Assembly (NCBI RefSeq): GCF_020523795.1
Contig: NZ_JAJALI010000006.1
Coordinates: 124,001-188,000, forward strand
DNA length: 64,000 nucleotides
Source: Ancylobacter sp. Lp-2
Lineage (GTDB): Bacteria; Pseudomonadota; Alphaproteobacteria; Rhizobiales; Xanthobacteraceae
Direction: 5' to 3'
A model generated the notes under the pieces. It made no database searches. It was given only the letters and a program-made list of their open reading frames with translations, and was not told the origin of the DNA. Both the position numbers and the translations under genes were made by a program. This document shows positions 8,888 to 17,342 of this stretch, piece by piece; position 1 is the stretch's first letter, and every line of letters begins with the position of its first letter.

Positions 8888-9657
8888 CCCTCGTTCCCGA
8901 CGCCTTCGCCTTCTCCGGCCGGGAGCTGGCCGGACGGGTCGCTCTCGTCACCGGCGCGTCGCGCAACATCGGCCGCGCCATTGCCCTCGCCCTCGCCGAG
9001 GGCGGGGCGGCGGTGATGGTCGTCGGGCGGCGCGACCGGACCTCGGTCGACGCCGTCGTCGACACCATCGCGGCGGCCGGCGGCCAGGCCCTGGGCGTGC
9101 TCGGCGACGTCACCCGCCCCGACGATGTCGCCGCCATGGTCGAGGCGGCGACCGAGGCGTTCGGCCGGCTGGACATCCTCGTCAACAACGCCGCGGTGCG
9201 CGACGAGGCACCGCTCGCCGAGCTCACCTATGAGCAATGGCGCAGCGTGATGGCGCTGTCGCTCGATGCACCGTTCCTGATGGCGAAGGCGGCGCTGGAG
9301 CCGCTGTCGCGTTCCGGGCAAGCGGCGATCATCAATATTGGCGGCCTCACCGCCTATATCGGCGCGCGCAACCGCGCCCATGTGGTCGCCGCCAAGGCCG
9401 GCCTCGACGGCCTGACCCGGGCGCTCGCGCATGAAATGGCCGGGAATGGAGTCACGGTGAACCTCGTCTCGCCCGGTCTGATCGACACGGTGCGCGACGG
9501 CGGTCCCCGCCCGCATCACCACGGCTCGACCGCCAATCTCGTCGGGCGGCGCGGCACCCCGGACGAGGTGGCAGCGCTGGTGCGCTTCCTGTGCGGCCCG
9601 GCGGCGCGCTACGTCACTGGCCAGACCCTGCACGTCAATGGCGGCGCCTATATGTGA
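8884..9657 (+). CDS. Short-chain dehydrogenase/reductase-like protein lacking catalytic Ser and Tyr
   Basis: A 257-residue SDR-fold protein. The nucleotide-binding motif is TGASRNIG (23-30, with Asn where Gly is usual), NNAA is at 101-104, and the C-terminal VNGGAYM end is normal. The active-site strip is not normal. The expected Ser site reads INIGGL with Gly153/Gly154, and the YxxxK motif reads VVAAK, so Lys171 is kept but the Tyr position is Val167. It may bind NAD(P) without classical reductase chemistry, or use another acid such as His166. It starts at an ATGA overlap and closes the GntR cluster. Confidence 0.88.
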   Translation: MTLVPDAFAFSGRELAGRVALVTGASRNIGRAIALALAEGGAAVMVVGRRDRTSVDAVVDTIAAAGGQALGVLGDVTRPDDVAAMVEAATEAFGRLDILVNNAAVRDEAPLAELTYEQWRSVMALSLDAPFLMAKAALEPLSRSGQAAIINIGGLTAYIGARNRAHVVAAKAGLDGLTRALAHEMAGNGVTVNLVSPGLIDTVRDGGPRPHHHGSTANLVGRRGTPDEVAALVRFLCGPAARYVTGQTLHVNGGAYM

Positions 9658-9672
9658 GCGTCGCCGCGGGCG

Positions 9673-10608
9673 TCAGCCGGCGGCTCCCTCGTCGCGGAGC
9701 GCGGCGGCCTTTGCCTGGGTCCAGAAACGCTCCGCCGACTTCTTCAGCCGTGAGCGCGGCCGGAACAGCCGGATCTCCACCGCCACGTCCCAGGCCGGCG
9801 AGCCGGCATGCACCAGCCGCCCGGTGGCGAGTTCCTGATGGATGAGCACGGTCGGCAGCCAGGCGAGACCGGCGCCGTCCAGCGCCATCTCGGCGAGCAG
9901 CGTCGCGGGCCCGGTGAAGGTGGGGACAAGCGCGGAGGACTTCTCGCGTGTCTTCAGGAAGCCGTCGAGGATGCGCCCGACGCCGGATCCCGAATGATAG
10001 GTCAGATAGGCCAGCGGCTCCCTCGCCGAGCCCGGCAGCTCGAAGCGCGGCACGCTGGATCCCGCCTCGCGCGGCACGCTCACCGGGATCAGATGCTCCC
10101 GCCCCAGGATGATCGAATGGAAGCGCGACGCCTGAAGCCGCGTGGGCGTCGCCGGATGGTCATAGGCGAGGAGGAAGTGCACCTCGCCGTCGATCAGCAG
10201 GCGCTCGCAGATCGACATGTTGGCGGCGAAGAGCTGGATGGTGATGCCCGGTTCGCGGCTCTGGATCTTGCGGATCCAGTTGGGAAAGAACCGCTGCGAC
10301 AGCACATGCGTCGAGGCGAACTGCACCGATTCCGACGTCGCCTGGGCGGTCTCCAGCACCCGCTCCCGCCCGGCCTCGACCCGCCGCAGCATGTCCTCGG
10401 CGAAAGGCCGGAAGCTGCGGCCGGCCGGCGTCACCTGCACCGAATGCGTGTTGCGCTCGAACAGCGGCGTCCCCAGCCACTCCTCCAGCGCCCGGATGCG
10501 ACGGCTGAGCGCGGGCTGCGAGACGTGCCGGCTCTCGGCGGCGCGGGAGAAGCCGCCGGCATCGATGACGGCAATGAAATCCTTGAGCCAGCCGAGTTCG
10601 AGGTCCAT
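9673..10608 (-). CDS. LysR-family transcriptional regulator
   Basis: A 311-residue LysR regulator. Residues 1-65 carry the HTH (GGFSRAAESRHVSQPALSRRIRALEE), followed by a two-lobed substrate-binding domain from about residue 90. It is transcribed away from the PdxA-type gene at 10804, the usual arrangement for a LysR protein that activates its divergent neighbour in response to a pathway metabolite. Its 3' end meets the SDR gene with a 15-base gap, so the two TTT clusters abut tail to tail. The ligand is unknown, probably an organic acid. Confidence 0.92.
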   Translation of the reverse strand: MDLELGWLKDFIAVIDAGGFSRAAESRHVSQPALSRRIRALEEWLGTPLFERNTHSVQVTPAGRSFRPFAEDMLRRVEAGRERVLETAQATSESVQFASTHVLSQRFFPNWIRKIQSREPGITIQLFAANMSICERLLIDGEVHFLLAYDHPATPTRLQASRFHSIILGREHLIPVSVPREAGSSVPRFELPGSAREPLAYLTYHSGSGVGRILDGFLKTREKSSALVPTFTGPATLLAEMALDGAGLAWLPTVLIHQELATGRLVHAGSPAWDVAVEIRLFRPRSRLKKSAERFWTQAKAAALRDEGAAG

Positions 10609-10618
10609 GCGCCCAACG

Positions 10619-10630
10619 CATCAATTGATG
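10619..10630. promoter_or_regulatory. Palindrome in the divergent LysR / PdxA-type promoter region
   Basis: CATCAATTGATG is a perfect 12-base palindrome that starts 11 bases before the LysR start codon (10608) in the 195-base divergent region. Its ATC...GAT ends recall LysR sites, although the spacing is shorter than the classical T-N11-A box. It is a plausible autoregulatory site. Confidence 0.35.
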
Positions 10631-10803
10631 TCGTACTGTTATTACCACGCACTCTTTCGCGCCGCTATGTTGCCAGCATCGGGACGGCATCGAGCGAGAG
10701 CGCGGCGGTGGGGATCCGGCGGCGGCGCCACGCGCGGACGCCCGCAAATCCCCGGCCTCGAACGGCGACCTCTCCTCTGCCATTCATATCGAAGAGGATA
10801 GTA

Positions 10804-11838
10804 ATGACCCAAGAGCGGCTCACGGAGCGGCCCATCATCGCCCTCGTACCGGGCGACTGCACCGGCATCGGCCCCGAGCTCACCGCCCGGATACTGGCGG
10901 AAGGCAAGCTCGCCGAGGAGGCGCGGCTGGTGGTGGTCGGCGATACCCGGGTGCTGGCCCTCGGCATGCGGCAGGCCGGTGTCTCCTTCGAGGTCGCCAC
11001 CATCGCCTCGCCGAAGCAGGCGGACTGGTCCCGCCCGGCCGTCCCCCTCGTCGACCTCGCCAATACCGACCCGGCGCTGTTTCCCCTGGGCGTCGCCAGC
11101 GCCGAAGCCGGCCGCCTGATCGGCGACACGCTGGCGGCGGCGATCAAATTCGCCCAGGCCGGCGAGGTCGACGCCGTCACCTTCGCGCCGCTGAACAAGC
11201 GCGCCATGTTCGACGGCGGCTGGAAATTCCCGGACGAGCACAAGATGTTCGCCCATCTCCTCGGCCACACCACCTATTTCTCGGAGATGAACGTCCTCGA
11301 CAATCAGTGGATGTCGCGCGTCACCGGCCACACCTCGCTGCGCGAGGCGATCGACCTGATCAACGAGGCCAGCATCACCGACTCCATCGTCCTGGTCGAT
11401 CGCATGCTGCGCAAGGCCGGCTTCGAGCACCCGCGCATCGCGGTGGCCGCGCTCAATCCGCATGCCGGCGAGAACGGCCTGTTCGGCCGCGACGAGATCG
11501 AACTGATCCGCCCCACCGTGGAGAAGGTGGCGCGCACCGGCATCGACGCGCGCGGTCCTTTCCCCGCCGATACCGTGTATGTGCGGGCGTTCGGCGGCGA
11601 ATTCGACAGCGTCGTCGCCATGTATCACGACCAGGGGCAGATCGCGACGAAACTCAAGGGCTTCAACCGCGGCGTGACCGTCACGGCCGGGCTGGAGACC
11701 ATTTTCACCACCCCGTCGCACGGCACCGCCTTCGACATCGTCGGCCAGGGCATCGCGAAGACCGGGGCGCTGGAAAACGCCATCCGGCTAGCGAGCCGGC
11801 TGGCCGACGCCACCGCGGCGACCGCCAAGGCCGCCTGA
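10804..11838 (+). CDS. pdxA2: PdxA-family 4-phosphohydroxy-acid dehydrogenase (PdxA2-type)
   Basis: A 344-residue NAD-dependent oxidative decarboxylase of the PdxA family. The three metal-binding histidines are present: His176 in RVTGHTSL, His220 in LNPHAGENG and His275 in MYHDQGQI, followed by the TTPSHGTAFDIVGQG motif. The ATG at 10804 follows GAGGA; the frame stays open upstream but that part is antisense to lysR. PdxA makes the pyridoxal precursor with PdxJ, but PdxA2 copies in catabolic clusters oxidise four-carbon phospho-acids such as D-threonate or D-erythronate 4-phosphate. No partner kinase is nearby, so the substrate is uncertain. Confidence 0.88.
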   Translation: MTQERLTERPIIALVPGDCTGIGPELTARILAEGKLAEEARLVVVGDTRVLALGMRQAGVSFEVATIASPKQADWSRPAVPLVDLANTDPALFPLGVASAEAGRLIGDTLAAAIKFAQAGEVDAVTFAPLNKRAMFDGGWKFPDEHKMFAHLLGHTTYFSEMNVLDNQWMSRVTGHTSLREAIDLINEASITDSIVLVDRMLRKAGFEHPRIAVAALNPHAGENGLFGRDEIELIRPTVEKVARTGIDARGPFPADTVYVRAFGGEFDSVVAMYHDQGQIATKLKGFNRGVTVTAGLETIFTTPSHGTAFDIVGQGIAKTGALENAIRLASRLADATAATAKAA

Positions 11839-11925
11839 CCATTACAGCGATCAAGGGTGGCGGTTTCGATCATCCGCATTCGGCAAGCCCGGCAAACGGG
11901 CCCATCCATTGTCTGGGAGGACAAG

Positions 11926-12888
11926 ATGAAGAACTGGATTTCCATCGCCGTCGCATCGGCGCTGGTTCTCGGGGCCGGAGCGGCCAGCCCCGCAATGGCC
12001 GAGCTCAAGCGGCTCGAGATCGTCGCCCCGGCGGCGCCGGGCGGCGGCTACGACCAGAATGCCCGCATCATGCAGTCGATCTTCCAGAAGAAGGGACTGG
12101 CCTCGGGCATCCAGGTCGAGAACGCACCGGGCGCCGGCGGCACCATCGGCCTCGCCAATTTCGTCAACAAGAACAAGCGCAATCCCAGCGTGCTGATGGT
12201 CGGCCTGGCGCTGGTCGGCGCCGTGCTGACCAACAAGTCCGCCGTGACGCTCGACGACACCTACCCGCTCGCCCGCCTCAGCGGCGAGTATCAGCCGATC
12301 GTGGTGGCGCCGGACTCACCGCTCAAGACCCTTGATGACCTCGTCGCCAAGCTGAAGGCCGATCCCGGTTCCGTCTCCTGGGGCGGGTCGGGTCCGGGCA
12401 GCTCGGACCACATCCTCTACGGCCTGCTCGCGAAAGCCGCGGGCGTCGATCCGAAGAAGATCAACTATGTCGTGCTCACCTCCGGCGGCGAGATGCTGTC
12501 CGGCGTCATGGGCGGGCATGTCACGGTCGGCACCGGCGGCTACAGCGAATTGTCCTCGCAGATCAAGACCGGCCAGGTGCGTGCCCTCGGCATCGCCTCC
12601 CCCGAGCGGCTCCCCGGCGTCGACATCCCGACCTTCAAGGAGCAGGGCTACGACGTCTCCTTCGTGAACTGGCGGGCCGTCGTCTCCTCCGCCGATCCCA
12701 AGGGGCCGGAACGCGCCGAGCTCGAAGCGGCGGTGGCGGAGATGGTCAAGACCGAGGAATGGAAGCAGACCATCGGCGAGCGCGGCTGGCAGGACATCTA
12801 CATGCCGCCGGCGGAATTCGCCAAGTTCCTCAAGGACGAGCAGGCGCGCGTCCAGGCGCTGTTCAAGGATCTCGGTCTGATCCAATGA
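11926..12888 (+). CDS. tctC: Tripartite tricarboxylate transporter substrate-binding protein (TctC/Bug family), system 2
   Basis: A 320-residue periplasmic binding protein. The ATG at 11926 is chosen because GGGAGG lies five bases before it and it gives a normal signal peptide (MKNWISIAVASALVLGAG, cleavage after SPAMA). The mature start KRLEIVAPAAPGGGYDQNAR is the family ligand loop. Similarity to the first TctC is low, so the two systems probably bind different acids. It lies 87 bases after the PdxA-type gene and is likely co-transcribed with it. Confidence 0.92.
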   Translation: MKNWISIAVASALVLGAGAASPAMAELKRLEIVAPAAPGGGYDQNARIMQSIFQKKGLASGIQVENAPGAGGTIGLANFVNKNKRNPSVLMVGLALVGAVLTNKSAVTLDDTYPLARLSGEYQPIVVAPDSPLKTLDDLVAKLKADPGSVSWGGSGPGSSDHILYGLLAKAAGVDPKKINYVVLTSGGEMLSGVMGGHVTVGTGGYSELSSQIKTGQVRALGIASPERLPGVDIPTFKEQGYDVSFVNWRAVVSSADPKGPERAELEAAVAEMVKTEEWKQTIGERGWQDIYMPPAEFAKFLKDEQARVQALFKDLGLIQ

Positions 12889-12941
12889 GGACGGAACGTA
12901 CCGTGGCGAGAGTCGGGAAACCGGGCTCGCCGCGGCGGCAT

Positions 12942-12967
12942 CCCGGGGCGGCCGACGGCACCCCGGG
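12942..12967. other. GC hairpin between tctC and tctB (system 2)
   Basis: CCCGGGG, twelve bases, CCCCGGG lies about 54 bases after the tctC stop, with no T-run. The position matches the hairpin after the first tctC, suggesting a shared device for differential expression within the operon. Confidence 0.35.
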
Positions 12968-13024
12968 GTACGCCCTTTCGGCCGCACATCCATGTCGGCA
13001 ACGTGCAGATCGGGGAGTTTGCCC

Positions 13025-13504
13025 ATGAACCCGGCAGCAAAGCTGCGAACCGCCCATGCCGTGCTGGGCGGGCTCATGCTGCTGATCGCCGTGGCGATCG
13101 GCGCCGACACGATCACGCATGTCTCGTCCGGCCAGCAGGCCGTCGTCGGGCCTGCCTTCTTCCCGCTGCTCATCGCGCTCGGCCTCGCCGTCAACGGTGC
13201 GGTACTGGTCGCCAACGCGCTGCGGTCCAGCTTCGCCGAGGAGGGCTGGAGCCAGATCGACATCGGTCCCGTCGCCCTGGTCCTCGCCGGCCTGCTGCTC
13301 CAGCTGCTGATCCTTGAGACGGCCGGCTGGATCGTCGCGACGACGCTGCTCTTTGTCATCGTCGCGCGGGCGTTCGGCAACCGTCGATGGCTGGCCAATC
13401 TCGCCATCGGCCTGATCGTCGCCGGCCTCTCCTTCTACGTGTTCAACGAGCTTCTCGGACTTTCGCTGCCAGACGGCTGGATCGTCGAGCACTTCCTCGA
13501 CTGA
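13025..13504 (+). CDS. tctB: Tripartite tricarboxylate transporter small membrane subunit (TctB family), system 2
   Basis: A 159-residue membrane protein with four predicted helices (about residues 11-31, 38-58, 80-112 in two segments, and 121-142). The ATG at 13025 is preceded by GGGGAG at a good distance; an upstream in-frame ATG at 12992 lacks a ribosome site and would add a charged tail. The early [13 protein letters not shown] segment is typical of TctB. It pairs with the TctA encoded 44 bases downstream. Confidence 0.88.
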   Translation: MNPAAKLRTAHAVLGGLMLLIAVAIGADTITHVSSGQQAVVGPAFFPLLIALGLAVNGAVLVANALRSSFAEEGWSQIDIGPVALVLAGLLLQLLILETAGWIVATTLLFVIVARAFGNRRWLANLAIGLIVAGLSFYVFNELLGLSLPDGWIVEHFLD

Positions 13505-13548
13505 ACCGCGTCGCTCCGCCCGCTCGACCATCTGGGGACCAGGATCCC

Positions 13549-15041
<1,493 letters not shown>

Positions 15042-15048
<7 letters not shown>

Positions 15049-15075
15049 ACGGTGCCGTCGCCTGAACGGCGCCGC
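15042..15075. repeat. 17-base tandem duplication over the tctA stop codon
   Basis: Two adjacent units, 15042-15058 and 15059-15075, match at 15 of 17 bases (CGCCTGAACGGTGCCGT then CGCCTGAACGGCGCCGC). The first unit contains the tctA stop. It looks like a small slippage duplication with no evident role. Confidence 0.7.
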
Positions 15076-15113
15076 CACGCGCCCGCCTCCTCTGCGTTCC
15101 CATGGAGCCTGAC

Positions 15114-16190
15114 ATGTCTTCGCTCAAGATCGCGGTCCTTCCCGGCGACCACATCGGTCCGGAAATCACCGCCGCCGCCGTGCTGGCGTTGCAGGCCGCC
15201 GACCGTCGCTTCGCGCTCGGCCTCGCCTTCGAGGAGCACGTGATCGGCCATGCCAGCCTCGCGGCGCACGGCACCTCGCTGACCGACGATGTCTATGCCG
15301 CCGCCGTGGCGGCCGACGCCATCCTCCTCGGTCCCTGCGACAATGGCGGCTACCCGTCCTCGGCCGGCGGCATCAACGTGCCCGGGCGCTTCCGCCACGA
15401 TCTCGACCTCTACGCCAATCTGCGGCCGTCGAAATCGTCGCCCAGCGTGCCGAACGCGCGGGCGGGCCTCGACGTGCTGGTGGTGCGCGAGAACTCGGAG
15501 GGCTTCTATCCCGACCGCAACATGTTCGAGGGCTATGGCGAGATGATGCCCGTCGAGGGCGTGGCAATCTCGATGCGCAAGATCACCGCACATGCCTCGA
15601 AGCGCATCGCGCACTCCGCCTTCCAGTGGGCGCGGCGGCGGCGCGGCCACGTGACCGTGCTCAGCAAGAAGCACATCTTCAAGATGACCGACGGCCTGTT
15701 CTACGACGAGTGCATGAAGGTCGCCGCCGAGTATCCGGACGTGCGCTGCGATTCGGTGATCGTCGACGCCTTCAACGCCGACATCTACATGCGGCCCGAG
15801 CGCTACGACGTGGTGGTGATGACCAACCTCATCGGCGACATCATCTCCAATCTCTGCTCGGCGCTGGCGGGCAGCCTCGGCCTCGGCGGCGGCCTGAACG
15901 CCGGCGCCGACCATGTGATGGCCAATGCCTCGCACGGCTCCGCGCCGGACATCGCCGGCGAGGACAAGGCCAATCCGATCAGCATGGTGATCTCGGCCGG
16001 CATGATGCTCGGCTGGCTCGGCGCCCGGCACGGCCGGGACGACCTGCTGCTGGCCGAGAAGGCGATCACCACCGCCATCGACCAGTCGCTCGGCAGCGCC
16101 GCGACACGGACGGTGGATGTCGGCGGCACCGCCTCCTGCCGCACCGCCGCCGCGACCATCGCCGAGGCGATCGCCCAGTACCGGGACTGA
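15114..16190 (+). CDS. Isocitrate/isopropylmalate dehydrogenase family protein (beta-decarboxylating), altered metal site
   Basis: A 358-residue NAD(P)-dependent oxidative decarboxylase homologue. The ATG at 15114 has GGAG six bases before it; the ATG at 15102 has none. Seen are the PGDHIGPEI start, the substrate arginine in NLRP (104), VRENSEGFY (125), the catalytic Lys185 region SKKHIFKMTDG, Asp218, and the NAD-binding HGSAPDIAG (274). The metal loop reads NLIGDIISNL: Asp242 is kept, but the next ligand, Asp in GDxxSD, is Asn246. It could act on malate-, tartrate- or isopropylmalate-like acids brought in by TTT system 2. Substrate unknown. Confidence 0.88.
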   Translation: MSSLKIAVLPGDHIGPEITAAAVLALQAADRRFALGLAFEEHVIGHASLAAHGTSLTDDVYAAAVAADAILLGPCDNGGYPSSAGGINVPGRFRHDLDLYANLRPSKSSPSVPNARAGLDVLVVRENSEGFYPDRNMFEGYGEMMPVEGVAISMRKITAHASKRIAHSAFQWARRRRGHVTVLSKKHIFKMTDGLFYDECMKVAAEYPDVRCDSVIVDAFNADIYMRPERYDVVVMTNLIGDIISNLCSALAGSLGLGGGLNAGADHVMANASHGSAPDIAGEDKANPISMVISAGMMLGWLGARHGRDDLLLAEKAITTAIDQSLGSAATRTVDVGGTASCRTAAATIAEAIAQYRD

Positions 16191-16215
16191 AGCAGCCCCG
16201 ACGCCGGTGGCTGCT
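16191..16215. terminator. Possible terminator between convergent operons
   Basis: AGCAGCC, eleven bases, GGCTGCT starts immediately after the stop of the IDH-like gene. There is no T-run, so termination by this stem alone is uncertain. The 75-base gap separates it from the convergent HlyD-family gene. Confidence 0.3.
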
Positions 16216-16265
16216 CCCTTACCGCGCCCCGCGCCCGCCTTGGCGGGTCGCCGGGGAGCGGCGGC

Positions 16266-17132
16266 TCACTTCTCCCCCACCGACACGGTGGCGGTGAGGC
16301 CGGCGACGAGCTGCACATTGGCCGGCGTCTCGTCGAGCACGATGCGCACCGGCACGCGCTGGGCGAGGCGCACCCAGCTAAAGGTCGGGTTGATGTTGGC
16401 CAGCAGCCCGGTGCCCACCGTGCGCTCGCGGTCCTCGATGCCGGTGGCGATGCTCTCGACATGGCCGCGCAGCGGCGCCGCCTGCCCCATCAGCCGGATC
16501 GTCACCGGCGCGCCGACCTGGATGCGGGCGAGCTTGGTCTCCTCGAAATAGCCCTCGATCCGCAGCGAGTCGGTATCGACCAGCGCCACCTTGGCGGTGC
16601 CGGTGGTCACGTAGTCGCCGGGCCGCAGGCTGAGATTGGAGATGGTGCCGTTGACCGGCGCCTTCACCTCGGTGCGATCGAGATTGAGCTTGGCGAGGTC
16701 GCGATCCGCCTGGGCCTGGCGGAGGGCCGCGCCGGCCTCGGCCTCGGACATCCGCATCTGCTCGGTCTTCTGCTCGGAAACGACGTCCTTCAGCTGCTCG
16801 TAGCGCTCGCGGTCGCGCACCGCCTGGTCGAGCGTCGCCTTGCGGCCGTCGACCACCGCCTCGGCCTGCTCCAGCGCGATGGCGAAGCGGGCGCGGTCGA
16901 TGCGGAACAGCACGTCGCCCTTCTTGACGGACTGGTTGTCCTGCACCAGCACCTCGCTCACGAAACCCGACACGTCCGGCGCGACGCCGACCACGTCCGC
17001 GCGCACCTTGGCGTCGCGAGTCCATGGGTCGTCCATGTAATGGGTCCAGAGCTCGCGCCCGGCGCCGATCGCGGCGAAGACCAGGGCAAGAGTGACGATG
17101 ACGCGGATGGCGCCGCGAAACGAGAACTTCAT
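16266..17132 (-). CDS. HlyD-family periplasmic adaptor of an efflux pump (AaeA/EmrA-like)
   Basis: A 288-residue membrane fusion protein. The start at 17132 overlaps the DUF1656 stop (ATGA); an in-frame ATG twelve bases earlier lacks a ribosome site. It has one N-terminal helix (about 8-28), a biotinyl-lipoyl half near 45-75 (VAPDVSGFVSEVLVQDNQSVKKGD), a coiled-coil hairpin near 80-155 and a second lipoyl half (VKAPVNGTISNLSLRPGDYV). It links the inner-membrane FUSC protein to an outer-membrane channel. With FUSC and DUF1656 it matches the aromatic carboxylic acid efflux (Aae) layout. Confidence 0.9.
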   Translation of the reverse strand: MKFSFRGAIRVIVTLALVFAAIGAGRELWTHYMDDPWTRDAKVRADVVGVAPDVSGFVSEVLVQDNQSVKKGDVLFRIDRARFAIALEQAEAVVDGRKATLDQAVRDRERYEQLKDVVSEQKTEQMRMSEAEAGAALRQAQADRDLAKLNLDRTEVKAPVNGTISNLSLRPGDYVTTGTAKVALVDTDSLRIEGYFEETKLARIQVGAPVTIRLMGQAAPLRGHVESIATGIEDRERTVGTGLLANINPTFSWVRLAQRVPVRIVLDETPANVQLVAGLTATVSVGEK

Positions 17133-17338
17133 GACAGCCACCATTGGGACAGCAGGGACATGCCCTGTAACAGGATGACATAGAGGGCGACGTCGAACAG
17201 CCCGCGGTGCCAGACGAGGGCGTAGACGCCGAGAAAGGCCAGCACCCGCCGCACGACGAGGCTGACCAGCAGCGTCGCCACCATCAGCGCCAGCAGGTTG
17301 GGAATGTAGACGCCGTAGATATCGACTTCACCGGCCAT
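17129..17338 (-). CDS. DUF1656 family small membrane protein (AaeX-like)
   Basis: A 69-residue protein with two hydrophobic helices (about 11-29 and 43-60), the size and pattern of AaeX/DUF1656 proteins found between the FUSC and HlyD genes of aromatic-acid efflux operons. The start ATG at 17338 gives the characteristic MAGEVDIYGVYIPNLLALM opening. It overlaps the HlyD gene by four bases and follows the FUSC gene by four bases. Its biochemical role is unknown; membership of the pump complex is inferred from gene order. Confidence 0.88.
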   Translation of the reverse strand: MAGEVDIYGVYIPNLLALMVATLLVSLVVRRVLAFLGVYALVWHRGLFDVALYVILLQGMSLLSQWWLS

Positions 17339-17342
17339 GGAC

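Noticed and set aside
10609-10803. FNR/FixK box in the LysR/PdxA-type promoter (CATCAATTGATG)
   Set aside because: FNR boxes read TTGAT-N4-ATCAA; here the half-sites face the wrong way and have no spacer.
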